Below, in pieces: positions 50,740 to 62,499 of a stretch of 64,000 bases of DNA (positions are counted from its first letter, which is position 1; the number at the start of each line of letters is the position of its first letter). The DNA is from Telopea speciosissima (lineage: Eukaryota > Streptophyta > Magnoliopsida > Proteales > Proteaceae). Made by a program: the position numbers and the translations under genes. The notes under the pieces were generated by a model. The model was given only the letters and a program-made list of their open reading frames with translations. It searched no databases and was not told the origin of the DNA. Location of the stretch: assembly GCF_018873765.1 (NCBI RefSeq), contig NC_057925.1, forward strand, positions 822,927-886,926, in the 5' to 3' direction.

Positions 50740-53195
50740 ATTCTTCCTTATAACAGTAGATAGAACAACGGAGCAACGAAAATGAGAGAAGAGAAAAAAA
50801 CTTTTTTATGGATTTTACTGAATTGAAGAGGTGCAATTGGTAGAAAACTTTCATTTACATCTAAGGTCATCTTTATGAAATCAGTAGAATGGATCATCTA
50901 CACGTACGTGCAGGGTGAACATAATACATGTGAGAGATAATCACTTGTCCTTTTTAATTTTATAAATATCCCTCCTCCCTTTATGTTGAAGGGGAACTGG
51001 ACTCTGAAATCAGTATGTATGGGGTTAGATCTGGCTTTGAGACCCAAAATCAAAACCTACCGATTAAGTAATTGGTCCTCAAAGTCAAAATCGAGAACAA
51101 TTAATATTTGATTGGTCGGTTTTGGTCTTTAATGGGTTTTAGCTAATCAGTTCTTAATCTTTCCATTTAGTCAATTTTTAAAAAAAATAAAATTTCTTTA
51201 GATAATCAAACAAATTTCACTCCCGGTTTTGGTCTTTCATAGGTTTTGGCTAATCGGTCCTTGATCAGTCCATTTATTAATTTTCAAAATCTTTTTGTTT
51301 TTTGACACCCCTAATAAGGTCATCAAATTGGACTCTCTTACTAATACCTTGGATTAATAAGAGTAAGCATTAGTTTAACTTTTAGTTTTATTGAAAGGTC
51401 AAATGTTAGGGACCAGCTTCAAAGGCATATGGAATTATGGAGAGAGAAGGGTTGTCCACACGAAATCCTCATTTCTTACTTGCCAGAAAAAAAAACAAGA
51501 AAGAAAAGACGGAAAGAAAGAAATCCTCATTTCTTCTTTTAAGAAGGAAAGGATGGTTCCAGTTCCACTACTGAAATTAGGTACGAAGAAGGTTTCTGAG
51601 TTCTGACTACAGTAGCTTAGGGTGGGCCTTCATTAAATTAAATTGAAGAAGCTCCCCTCCCAACCCAATCCTCCTTAAAAGTAGAGCAGTTCGTTGGTGA
51701 CTGGTGACTGTTCACTGGTAAGGTCAAGCTGATGGATGAATTGGGTTATCATCAAATGCATTTTGATTTCCTCCTAATTACTGTCACAGGTCTTCTAATT
51801 ATTTATGTGGATTTCTTAATTAGAGCTTAGGCTGCAACTGGATATAAAGATACAGTAATGGCATTCCCTGGTAATGAGGGATATTGATTTGGGTTCTCTG
51901 TAGATTCAGCTAAAATGGGTAATCTTTAAGAAATCATTCTGGGTAGTTGGATGTTAGGACAAAATCCTCCGTTATAATCGAGGAAAATAATATAAATCAT
52001 CTGTAACAAAGTAGTAATTGGTTAGGACAAGTGCAGGAAACTTGTCAAGAGCAAGCCAGATGCTCAGTAGTGCCATCCTTCGATATTATTATGAAATATG
52101 AATTGTTTAGCCATTGCCATTTGTAGAGACTCAGAGATGGCAGATTGAAAAAAGCTTTCTGATAGAAGCAGAAACTAGAAACCAGAAATATGACCCAAGT
52201 GATGGATTATTTTCTTTTCTCCAATCTTTGATTAAGTTAATGCTGGGCTTTAACTCTCTCTCTCTCTCATGCTAAATTACTTGCTTGGTGATTTCACATT
52301 AGCTAGACAACTGAGTGACTGACAAAACATTAAGGACAAGGGCAGGACTCAGGAGAGAGCAGTTCCTGTATTTGAAGGAATGAAGTGTATACATACATGT
52401 CTGCATCATTGGTAGATGTACCCATCTTGGATTCTATTCCTCTGCAGATCTTTCCTGCTTATCTTAAGCCTGCCAATCCATTTGAGGTTTGAAAAGATTT
52501 TGAATGCCTAACCTGAAACTGAAGCTTAAACTCCAGAAGCAAAAGCCACCATATAAAATAGAACTGAAACTTAATTGACATTTGTCACTCGCATGGTTAC
52601 ATGTGGACAGAACTGGCATGTGCAAGTTTGAAATTTACAGTTGCATCCCATGTTAGGGACTTGAAAACAGTCCCCCACCCCACCCCACCCCACCCCACCC
52701 CACCCCTAAGCTTAATAACAATCACTACAGATGTGCCCTCAAATTAAGAAAGAAATAGAAACAGTACAAGAAGAAAAGAGGATGCTATACTGTCCCATTA
52801 GCCCATGAACACTCCTTTCCTTTCATCAGAAAAACTCTGCAGTCAATGTAGCAATTAGGACACACAAACCCAAAAGTTCAAACTGTGGTTTAACCAAATC
52901 CCAAAGGAAAAAGAAAAAACAAGGCAATCTCAGTCTCCAAAGCTTTCATGAGAGGGAGGAAGAGAGGGAAGGTGGGACTTGGGAGGGAGGGAATTTGAAT
53001 GCATTAGTAATTACTGGGGCCCACAAAAGCAGGCCCACGTTTCCCTCTCTTCATAAATGGGGAGGATCAAATAATAATTTGCAAAATTTTGTTGAAATCT
53101 GGATAAATAGGAAAGAAAAAGAAAATACAGAAACGAAACGAAGTTGTGGGCTTTGTAGCCTGTGGCCCTGTGGGGAAGACCTTGTGGCCTGTGGG
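50740..53195. other. Intergenic DNA between MITE and GATA promoter
   Basis: AT-rich, with a degenerate direct repeat around 51117-51290 (ggttttggtcttt ... gctaatc ... ccatttattaat/agtcaat). No convincing gene. Confidence 0.55.
52672..52707. repeat. CCCCA tandem repeat
   Basis: Roughly seven units of ccccac/cccca in a C-rich run, about 770 bp upstream of the GATA gene TATA box. The complementary strand is (GGGGT)n, a potential G-quadruplex former. Confidence 0.85.
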
Positions 53196-53199
53196 GGTG

Positions 53200-53296
53200 T
53201 GTCTGTGAGTGAGTGAGTGTGTGAGAGAGAGAAGGCGACAGAGAGAGAGAGAAAGAGAGAGTGATAGCGAGAGAGAGGTTGTGTGTGTGTGCTGTG
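53200..53296. promoter_or_regulatory. GAGA/GT-rich proximal promoter tract of the GATA gene
   Basis: Dense gagagaga and gtgagtgagt/gtgtgtgt stretches end about 100 bp upstream of the TATA box. GA repeats are bound by plant BPC/GAGA-binding proteins (family knowledge). Use here is inferred. Confidence 0.45.
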
Positions 53297-53392
53297 TGTG
53301 GGGTTTCTCTTGACTGGTTATTGTGGTTCTTCTGTTTTTTGCTTTCTCTGCCGACAGAAAAGAGTCCTTAAAGATTAAAGAGCAGAAAAAGG

Positions 53393-53400
53393 CTATAAAA
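53393..53400 (+). promoter_or_regulatory. TATA box of the GATA gene
   Basis: ctataaaa followed by cagagtg, 80 bp upstream of the ATG at 53480. This predicts a leader of about 50 nt. Confidence 0.65.
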
Positions 53401-53479
53401 CAGAGTGTTTCTTGTTTATTTCTCTCTTCCCTTCTTTAGTTCCTTTTGGGTGGCTGAGCATTCTATATACAGTCTGGAC

Positions 53480-54731
53480 ATGGATTTCTGTCGAAATCTG
53501 TCAATTTCCGGTGGCTTGCAGTCCGAACTCCCGCCGGAGCAGGTTATGTCTCCGGTTTGCTCAAAGCTTGATGGCTTATCTGGTTCTTTGGACGACCTTT
53601 TCCCCGCTGAAAATACGGTGAGTACCTCCACCTCGCCTTCTTTTACTTTTCCTTTTCTCTTTCTTTTCCCAGTATATTCTTTCTCCCCTCCCCCTTTTCT
53701 CTGTGGTTGTTTTTGAGGTTTGTCTTTTGGGTTGACGCTGAACAAAGCTTTGTGAGTTCTTATAGTTTTTCCTCATTTCTTCCCTTTTTTAACTAAATTT
53801 TTTTTTTTTGGGAGACAGAATTTGTTCCTCCTCAAGATTGGTTTTTTTTTTTTTCCCACCTTATTTTTCTTACTGGAGGAGTGAGGGTGGGGGGCAGGGT
53901 TTCTTTAGTCAGATTTTATTTTTAATGCATTATTCCTTTGTTCTATTGTGCATTTACCATATGTTTCTACATTTTTATATCTTTCAATTCTCTTTTTAGT
54001 GGGTATATAAGCTATGCTTCTGTTGAGTTGTTTTTCCTTCTTTAATTGAAGTGCAGGAAGGTGATGTTGGCTTGGAATGGCTCTCAATCTTTGTTGAGGA
54101 CTGCTTATCCAGCAGTGGAATCTGTATCCCAGCACCCACGATTACCCAAAACAACCAAACCCCAGAAGCCTCAAAGCCCTCAAAGAGAAACCACCAGAAC
54201 CCATCTCTAAGAGACTTTGTAATCCCAGGCAAGGCCAGAAGCAAAAGGAAAAGAGCCACTGCAACCCCTTTAAGAAATTGCTCTCATCTGTGTCTGGACC
54301 CACACAACCAGCCCCTCCTTCTGGGCTCCTCAGATCCCCCTCTTCTCCAACAAGCATACTGGTTAGCTGATAGTGAACTCATGGTGCCCAAGAAGGAGAA
54401 CAATGATAGTCACAGCAACAGCAGCAGAAGAATATGTGAAGAGGAAAGAAGAGAGGAGAAAGTGGTGGTGTGCAAGGAAAGCTTAGAGGGTGGTAGTGTT
54501 GTGCAGCCAAGGAGGTGCACCCATTGTCTAGCACAAAGAACCCCACAATGGAGGGCAGGGCCTTCAGGTCCAAAAACACTGTGCAATGCCTGTGGGGTGA
54601 GGTTCAAGTCAGGCAGGTTACTGCCTGAGTATAGACCAGCCAAGAGCCCCACCTTTGTGAGCTACAAGCACTCCAACTCTCACAAGAAAGTGATGGAGAT
54701 GAGGATGTCTGTTCATACTCAGACTGAGTAG
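53480..54731 (+). CDS. GATA zinc-finger transcription factor, class A, 270 aa
   Basis: Nuclear DNA-binding regulator of GATA-motif promoters (light, growth and nitrogen programmes in plants by family knowledge). Exon 1 is 53480-53617 (46 codons, [12 protein letters not shown] start). The intron is 53618-54056, with donor gtgagt and acceptor gtgcag. Exon 2 is 54057-54731 (224 codons). Residues 47-56 read [10 protein letters not shown], the acidic LEWLS motif common in subfamily I GATA factors. A basic cluster KARSKRKR at 105-112 is a likely nuclear signal. The type IV finger is C200-X2-C203-X18-C222-X2-C225 (CTHC ... CNAC), with TPQWRAGP in the loop, [15 protein letters not shown] after it and a [13 protein letters not shown] tail. 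Length and two-exon layout are typical. The family number cannot be fixed. Confidence 0.95.
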
Positions 54732-54904
54732 TGACAGTTACTTTAATTTCTACTTCCAACTTATGTAAAGACCAGACTATCAGAAAGGAGAGAGGAAGAG
54801 GTAAATGTATATCAATGTCAGTGTATTCAGTGTTACTTGTAGTTTGTTTGAATGGAAGATGGTGAGAACTGAGAAGGAGAAGTGCCTTTCAGATTTAATA
54901 CATC

Positions 54905-56950
54905 TACCTAGTTTATGATCAGGCCAAGTCTATGGCTCTGCGTTTTTTACTGGTAACTAGTCCAGAAAAGGCATTCTCTTCTACTTCACTCAAAAAACTC
55001 ATTCTTGATTCTTTTTATTTTTTGGTAGGTCTTTCTCCGTTTACTTTTAAATTTTTACTGTTTTTGCTTTATATCTTTTGGATTTTATTGCCCTTTGTTT
55101 TTTTTATTTATTCCATCTGTTTTTATAGTCTTATTGCCTTTGCTGGCTTCCTTTGGTGAGATAAGATATGTCTCCTGGCATGCACGTGACTTTATTATTC
55201 TTTCATCCCTAATATTCGCACGGAAATGGAAAACAGTTCTAGGATTCTTTTGTCATTTTCTTGGATTCTTGTCCTATCTTCTGTTTGGATTACCAGAATA
55301 CCCCGAAATTGTTAAAATTCTTATGCCAAATATGCCCTCTTTTTTTTTTTCCCCTTCCAGTCCCAGGAATTAATGAAACAAAACCCTTTTCAAAGAAAGA
55401 CTAACACCAGAAGGTCCAAAAACTACTGAAATAGAAAACCCAATGTAGCCCATCAATTGGTTGAGGGAATACAAATATTAAAAGGGTTCAACCACTTGAT
55501 TTGTAGTTGTATACATCTTGAACAACTCAATTCCACACAAAATTAAGCTTCCTTCCACTACATGAATCTTGTTTTGGAATTCTACTCTTTGTAGGATGCT
55601 TGGTTCATCAATATCCAGAGGTTTTTACAGCAAAAATACCAAATCCAAGTTGACATGTAGTTTGCTCTTGAAAATTAGCATAAGATATTGGAGATTGTGT
55701 TTAGTATTGAAGGATGGTTAACCCCTCCAACAAAAAAAACAAAAAAAAGGTTGGTGGGGAAGGGGGTTTTATGTAAATCACTTGATAGTCATTGATTTGA
55801 GAAAGAAAATTTAAAATTTCAACAACCATGTATGGTAGTTTGGGCACATAAAGAGCTAACAACTGATAATACCTCTCTACCCCCTTGCCTGGAAGGGTTG
55901 ATTACTAAGGCGTATCTTTCAGGGAATTGGAGAGGATTAATTTTTCTATCTTTTAGCATCAAAATAAAAGAAAAAGAAAAATACGAGGGAGATGCTGATA
56001 TTGGCATCATAAATGCTTAGAGGGGAGAATTTTGATGGACGTTGATTAATTTATAGAGTCTATATCATTAAATGCGGAGAGATGAGAGAATAAAGAGAAT
56101 TTTTGAATGGTCTTGCACTCTTTTTTTTTCCCAAACAAAAATTGTTGATATTTGGGATCCAAACCAAAATTCATTTCTAAAGACATAAGCTAAAATTCAA
56201 CCCAAACATCCCCCTCTTTGTAGAATTACCCATACATTTCTAATTAGGAGGAGAGGGTAGTGGTTTAAGCTGAGGTTACCTTACTTGCAAGAATAAAACA
56301 ATCTTTCTTTCTTTTTTGTTTTCTCGATTTTGAAAGAGTACTAAAAGGACTTTCCGTGATAGGCAGGCAATTTGCCATTATCTCACTCCTTACATCTCTT
56401 TTCATTAATTCTTACCAAATAGGTAGGTTTAGATCTTCAATTCTAAAATTTAAAGATTCCAGAACTTTTGAAACTTAAAAACCATGTCTGATCCTTGTAG
56501 ACTTAAGGTAACCCGCACACCACCCTCCTCCCCTCTTCTTCCTGCCAACACATACACCAGTGTATAGTCAAGAGTCAAAGCTCATACTTGATTGGTTGAC
56601 CATCAATATATCCTAAGGTGGGATCTCTCTCCTCACAGATGACCCAATTGCATATTGCCACCTATGATTTTCAAAAATTGGGATTGAATTGGCCAAATTG
56701 TTCAAGATTCGTTCCGACTCGAGTTGGATCCCGATTTCGTGTTTTTATACCCTAATATGATAGGTCAACTTTATTCCCTCCTAATATACAGGATTCTTAT
56801 TCATAAGCTCCATGCAATTGAGATTGGAATTTAAATTTAGATAGAAAAGATAATGTGTCCTTTGATTATGATGAACATGCAGGTCATGTAAAGTGCCGAC
56901 CATTTATATAAAGATGTTAATGGAGATATTTTAGAAAAGGAACCATTACT
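54905..56950. other. Intergenic DNA downstream of the GATA gene
   Basis: T-rich to AT-rich DNA with several homopolymers. Frames up to 92 codons here are hydrophobic chance frames in T-rich sequence. Candidate polyadenylation signals for the GATA transcript lie near 54895 (ttaataca). Confidence 0.5.
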
Positions 56951-57118
56951 GGGGTTAGCGCAGCTGGTTTGGAGGGGACATGAGACTCCGTCTCAAGAAG
57001 CGAGGTCTTGTGATCAAATCTTCACCGCTGCATAATTTCTTGGGGCCACCTGCCTGAGGCTCATGAGGACCCATACTACCAAGTAGTGATCTTCTACCCT
57101 AACTTTAAATGGGGTTAA
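56951..57118 (+). mobile_element. tRNA-derived SINE
   Basis: ggggttagcgcagctggttt contains a good RNA polymerase III box A (tagcgcagctgg, 56956-56967). A degenerate box B (gtgatcaaatctt) lies about 50 bp downstream after gcgaggtc. The following ttggggccacctgcctgagg ... tggggttaagtggg body is non-tRNA. This resembles the plant Au-SINE layout. The right end is uncertain. Confidence 0.6.
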
Positions 57119-57186
57119 GTGGGAATTGAAGATTATACTTAGATGATAAAAGGAAGAGATCACATCCATGAAAGGTGGAGATTAAG

Positions 57187-57235
57187 CACCAAATAAAATA
57201 CTTTGTTGTGGTGGTGGTGGTGGTGATGGTGGGGT
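57187..57235. repeat. GGT-rich simple repeat
   Basis: ggtggtggtggtggtgatgg, a short trinucleotide tract without coding support. Confidence 0.7.
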
Positions 57236-57501
57236 AAGGGTGGTGACTCCATGATTGATGAGTGTCTGTTTTAGTGTATGGGGCTATTGTTTTTGTCTGC
57301 CTCATGAGTCATGACAAGGGTCCCACCAGAACCCATCTATGATCTTCCTTTTTGAAATTTTGAAGAGAGAGAGCGCGCGCACAGAAAGAGAGAGTGAATC
57401 AATCAGTGGAAAAATTACGGTGGGCAATGCCAACGAATGAATAAACCCAGGTGGGGCTGAAAGATGTTAAAACACCGTTACGAGTGTTAATGATAGAGAG
57501 A

Positions 57502-57695
57502 GGGGTCCAGATCCTCTGGGGCGCAGCTGTCCGTCTTGTTAATTTGTGCTGCGTAGACAGAGGGCTGAACGCAAAAATTGCCTTATCTCTACTCGGGCAA
57601 GGTGCTTGGACAGGGGTACGGTGGTTTATGCGCACGGCCCTGTGTCTACGCAGCACAGATAGGATGGGCAGCCGCACTGTAGAGGATCCAAATCC
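57502..57695. mobile_element. Mutator-type foldback MITE (194 bp)
   Basis: Termini ggggtccagatcctctgggg and, from the other end, ggatttggatcctctac. The inner inverted arms share gtgctgcgtagaca and tgtctacgcagcac. Flanks are gatagagaga and gagagagaga (57492-57501, 57696-57705), a 10-bp duplication with one mismatch. Confidence 0.75.
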
Positions 57696-57931
57696 GAGAG
57701 AGAGAGAGAAAGAGATGTACAAAGAGATGGTACATCTCTTTTACAAGAAAATATTATCTGAGTAAATGGCATAGAGGAATTCACCAATCAAGTGCAATGA
57801 AATATACATAAGAGGGCAGCAAGGTCATTTGATGTGAGCAAGAGAAAGAGATAGATAGACTGCACTCTAGAATACCCTCACTCCCCTGGCAGCTTAAAGA
57901 ACATTTTCCCTCTCTAGTTAGATTAGTAAAC

Positions 57932-58163
57932 GGATTTAGATCCTTTGCGGCTTGTGGTTAAGCAGTCATCGCCATGTCGGATTTCATGCCGATCTAATGG
58001 TCGATAGATGAGCTCCAACCATTTTGAATTTTGACCGATAATTTTGAATTTGAATTGAACTCATCTATCGACCATTGGATTGACATGAAATCCAACGTGA
58101 CAGCCTTGAAGTTGAGCGCAACACGATGGCTGCTCAACCCCAATCCACGTGGGATTCAAATTC
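57932..58163. mobile_element. Mutator-type foldback MITE (232 bp)
   Basis: Inverted arms include ccatgtcggatttcatgcc ... ctaatggtcgatagatgagc at left and the complement at right. Termini are ggatttagatcc and gaatttgaatccc. Flanked by a perfect 9-bp direct repeat ttagtaaac (57923-57931, 58164-58172). Confidence 0.85.
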
Positions 58164-58929
58164 TTAGTAAACTTATATTAAAAAATATAATTCCTAAAAA
58201 AAAATGCTATAACAAAATTTAAAAAAAAAAAAAAACCAACAACGGCGGAGTAGGAATTGCTTTTGACAAAAGCCTTGGGGTGTACACCAACGCTCTTTCT
58301 CGTCATACAAAATGTGATACACCATTAACTACGGGTTTTTGAATGTTTACCACCTATTTATTGCCGGTTGGCCACAGGCCCACAGCACCTACTAGTCCTG
58401 AGTCCTGACTTTGGTGGTTCCCTCAGCCGTATTAATTAAAATTTAGAAGAGTCCGCGGTAGCCCAACCATTGTGCAAGCTTAGCACCCAATAACCCAAAT
58501 TTAGTGAAAAGAAAGGTGGATAACCCAACCCAGCCCGCCCTTTGTTTCTTTATTTCTTTATTTAATTTTAAATTTTGGATTTTATATAGTAAGTCAAAAA
58601 GATAAAGAGAATAGGGGTTTTTAACCAAATATCTTGGATCGAAGTTTTTCTTTAATCCATGGTGAAAAGCAATTCTTTTACCAATCTTCATCATCGCGCT
58701 TAGTTGGGAGATGGGATCTAAATATAGAGAAAGACATTTCAGACCTCTAACAATATTGGATTGTGAGTGACTATGATAGTTGAATTGTGGGTAAAGAAAA
58801 CTTTCCCTAATATCTATTTGGTGGAAAAGGGACACCCCCATCGACCCTTTGTTCATATATCAAGTTTCGGTTAAAAGCCTAAAAGAGTGTTGGCCAAGTA
58901 AAAAAATAGAGCTTTGATAATAAAAAGGA

Positions 58930-59455
58930 GGAAAAATTACATGTCTCTCCTGTATTTTATTCTAATTACACGTTCTTTCTCTTGATTTTTTCATTTTATA
59001 TACGATTTCCCTGTAGTTTTAAAAAAATTACTAATTCCTCCCTTGCCGTTAGCATCCGTCTATTAAGTGTTGACATGGCATAGTAAGATTTTTTATAATG
59101 CCCAAACTAACCCTTGGTCATTGTGAGATAACCCATTTACCCTTTTGATAAAAACCAAAATAAGAAGGGAAAATTTGCCCTTTCTCCTCTCCCAACTTCA
59201 TCTTCAACCTCTGAACTTTGTAATCGCCAGCAACGATACCCCTACCAGTGCCTGCGTATTTATGCTCACAGTGACCATTGCTGTCATCCAGATTGTTTCT
59301 GGGTTCTAAAACAGATTCCTTCCCAAACCGGTTTCTTTTTCTTTCTTTTACAATTATTAGAAGCCCATCCCCATTCTTGTATTATAGGATTCAGTTTCTA
59401 GTTTTAAGTTTCAGGGCAGCCAGCCCCCACTCTTGTATTTGTGGGTTGTTAACAC

Positions 59456-59490
<35 letters not shown>

Positions 59491-59953
59491 GTTACTTCTT
59501 CTTCTTTTGCTATCGAAACCCATTCCCACCTTCAGGCCCCAATTTCACCGACTTCTCTTCATTCCAGACGGTGCTCTGCTACAAGGTATGCTCTCTTTGT
59601 GTGTGATTTCTGTACACCTTGAAAAAGCCTGGATTTATGAATTACCAGCAGTAAAGGAAACAAAAATTCCATTGAAAAGAGTGATAAAACAAACTACCAA
59701 TTATGTTGGTGGAAGTGAATCTTTGGTGCTATTTTGGGTGAGAAGGGAATCAAACAGCGAAAATGCCTGTTAGAATTCAAGAAGGAAAGACATAAAAGCA
59801 CTGCCGAAATAAGAAGCGGAAAGAAAATAATTAGACCTTTCATCTTATCTCATCCATTAACAGATAAAAATTCAAAAGCTGATAAACAAATAAAACAAAA
59901 AGAAAATTTAAATACAGAATCTCTGCAACTGCATTGAATTCCGTCTTCTCCTT

Positions 59954-59988
<35 letters not shown>

Positions 59989-60905
59989 GTCTCTCCTTCC
60001 CGAAATTGATTGCCCTCTGGTCAGGAGAAACCAAAGGGCTCCTTCTGCCTCTCTGTTTCTTCTTCTTTCTTATTTTTCTCTGGCAATTATCGAGAAGATG
60101 ATTTAGATGAAAGACATAAATATAAAACATGGGCAGAACCAGAGGTTCACGGGTGTTTTTTCTTTTGTGAGCAGGACAGAGGTTGCAGCGGTGGTTCGGT
60201 TTCTAATGTTTTAGTCCTACCTGCAGCAACCTTCCATGATCTTTTACCAATCGGTACCCCGTCTTTCTCCTCTAATCTCTTCTTATTTGTTTGTGGTGGA
60301 GGAGGAGGAGGCGGCCGCGGCAGTGGTGGCGGTGGTGGTGCTGGCACTGGAGTAGGAAAGATATGAGTGTTTTAGGTTGAAGATGATGAGAAGGGTAGAA
60401 TTGAAAATGCAGTTTTAATTTGTTATTCTGTGATTCCTACGTGATAGAACAAGAGATGCTCCAGCGAGTTCAAGCAGAGCACTGGATTTTTGAAATCAAC
60501 ACCTTCTGTTGTGCTCTACACGCGGTAATGGAAGCTATGATGATGAACCCATTTGCTGTTCAGTCTTTGCAGTGCATGAATTTAAAGTTTTAGGGAATAA
60601 GAGTCCGAGGAGGAGGAGGCGGCAGCGACAATGGTGGCGGTGGAGAAGGAGGCAGCGGCTGTGGTGGTGGTGGCGGCGGTGGAGGAGGAAAGAAATGAGT
60701 GTTTTAAGGTTGAGGATGATGAAAAGGGTATCATTGTAATTCTACTTGTGGTGTTTTAGAATAAGGGTAATATTGTCTTTTCAAATCATTAACTTACAGC
60801 AAACTAACACCGTCAATCATAAGGGATTAAAATGTAATATGAAAAAATTAAGGGGAGAAACGTATAATTAAAGCAAAGTACAAGGGAGGCATATGTAATT
60901 TTCCC
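58930..60905. mobile_element. Non-autonomous Mutator-like element, about 2.0 kb
   Basis: Ends are imperfect inverted repeats of roughly 200 bp or more: left ggaaaaattacatgtctctc, right (complement) gggaaaattacatatgcctc. Both continue through matching attacacg/attatacg, cttgattttttcatt/ccttaattttttcat and ttgccgttag/ttgacggtgttag. Flanks taaaaagga and taaaaagaa (58921-58929, 60906-60914) form a 9-bp duplication with one mismatch. Inside are (GA)n at 59457-59487, (CT)n at about 59960-59990 and two related GGC/GGT-rich blocks (60298-60360 and 60608-60695), each followed by gatatgagtgttttaggttg-like sequence. No transposase is recognised; it may carry captured sequence. Confidence 0.7.
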
Positions 60906-61310
60906 TAAAAAGAAACAATATCTTTAATGTAATTTGGGTTGGTATGTGGAAGAACATTGTGAATTATGAAACTATTATTTTTTTTATGAAATGTGAATAT
61001 GAAATTTGATACGTGTCAATCTACAAGATTTTCAAATGGTCAAAGTTTCATTGCTACATCACCATTCGATATACAAATTTTGGTGTTGAATCAGAGGTAC
61101 CCTTCAAACTTTTGCTTATAAAAAATGAGAAAAAGATTCTACACCAACAATGGAGATGTTTTTCTACATTATTTCACATATTAACCATGTTCCACATTGT
61201 TACTTTCTCTCTCCTCCTAACCATGTGCATGTGGCCCCTTGTAAGTGAAACCGTCAATACATTGTGAACCAAAGATACCCTTCAATTTTGTTAATCTAGA
61301 AAAACTTTTG

Positions 61311-61430
61311 GAAGGGGATCCTCTTCATGCATGGCGCATCTGACGGTTGGACAGTTCTTGGAAATAAATGAACATTACATGCCTAGTGCTGCTGAGCAGT
61401 CGTATGCACGTTCGAGAGGATTTTGGGTCC
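61311..61430. mobile_element. Mutator-type MITE (120 bp)
   Basis: Flanked by a perfect 10-bp direct repeat aaaacttttg (61301-61310, 61431-61440). Ends are gaaggggatcctcttc and, from the other end, ggacccaaaatcctctcg. It shares the atcctct terminal word with the other elements of the cluster. Confidence 0.65.
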
Positions 61431-61544
61431 AAAACTTTTGCCCCATCGCCACCCCCCACCCCCACCAAAAAAAAAAAAAGAAGAAAGGAAAAGTATCCTC
61501 ACATCCATAGTGTGGGGATGTTGATAAAATCATTTCTCATATCA

Positions 61545-61705
61545 TAATTGGGGCAACGTGGATCTACTCCCACTTGGGACGGTGGGGACAGATCTAAACC
61601 CTTCACATGACGTGAGTCCCACATCCCAGAGGTGGGTCTCACAACCCATGGAGGGTTGGGATCTATCCCCACAGCTCCCCATGTGGATAGCTGATCCCAA
61701 CTCAA
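61545..61705. mobile_element. Inverted-repeat fragment
   Basis: Imperfect palindrome: gtggggacagatctaaaccc ... gtgagtcccacatccc at left and the complement of ggtgggtctcacaaccc ... gttgggatctatccccac at right. Target duplication not identified. Confidence 0.4.
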
Positions 61706-61899
61706 TTCTTCGTTTCTAAAACTAGGGATGTGGAAAACCTTCACCACCCTTACTTCAATCAAATATAAGAAATAAAAATAAATGAATGATTAAATTACTA
61801 GATATAATTCAATACAAGCGAATCATATGATTGAATTAGACTAACAAATTTCACTTGAATCTGATTTTCTACAATTTAGCCTCACAGAGCGGGGGGGGG

Positions 61900-62018
61900 G
61901 GGGGGTGTGTGGATTCCATCAAATAGGATGTTGGGACAGTGGGTGGAGGGGTCATTTTGCCTTTACCTATGTAAGGCCTTACGATGATCGCTCCACCACC
62001 CAGACGTAGAGGATCCAA
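61900..62018. mobile_element. Possible MITE remnant
   Basis: The right edge reads agaggatccaaatct, the same terminal word as the MITE ending at 57695. An inner inverted pair gtgggtggaggggtcat / atgatcgctccaccaccca (imperfect) precedes it. A G homopolymer blurs the left edge. Confidence 0.4.
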
Positions 62019-62454
62019 ATCTATTCTAAGCTATAACGTCAATCTTCCACGTGGCTAAAATTAGAGCGATCATTGTGCCAACCTAGCAAAACAGCCTTGG
62101 GCAACCATTTTTGCCATTAAAGGACTAGCAATGCAAGTCATCACATCTTCCGGATCTAACCTTAGTCCCTTACTCCTTGAACCAAAGCGAGGTTGGATTG
62201 CCAATGCTTGCTTCACTAACCGTGATTGCCATGTGTCCAACTCTCCACTGGTTGACGGAGACACAAGAAGAGTTTTAACTCATAAGAAAGACAGATTCTG
62301 TGACCGTACAATGGGATCGGTGCAGTCATTAGTAGTCATATTACCTTATCATAAATATGCCACGTATCTCATGATTATTGGATCGAGGTCATCATTGGAT
62401 GTGAATTGGGTCCCAATCTCAGATTACATGAAATAAAAAAGTTTCAACTTTGAA

Positions 62455-62498
62455 GTAGTGAGTAGTGAGTAGTGAGTAGTGAGTAGTGAGTAGTGTGT
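62455..62498. repeat. GTAGTGA tandem repeat
   Basis: About six units of gtagtgagta-type 7-bp repeat. No coding support. Confidence 0.85.
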
Positions 62499-62499
62499 G

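Noticed and set aside
54142..54652. Frames on the - strand opposite GATA exon 2
   Set aside because: They are shadows of the strongly supported GATA coding exon.
58443..58856. 137-codon - strand frame
   Set aside because: AT-rich, no recognisable domain, and no promoter or splice signals. The length is not exceptional for this composition.
60010..60366. 118-codon glycine-rich frame
   Set aside because: It arises from GGC/GGT trinucleotide repeats inside the Mutator-like element; no start or splice evidence.
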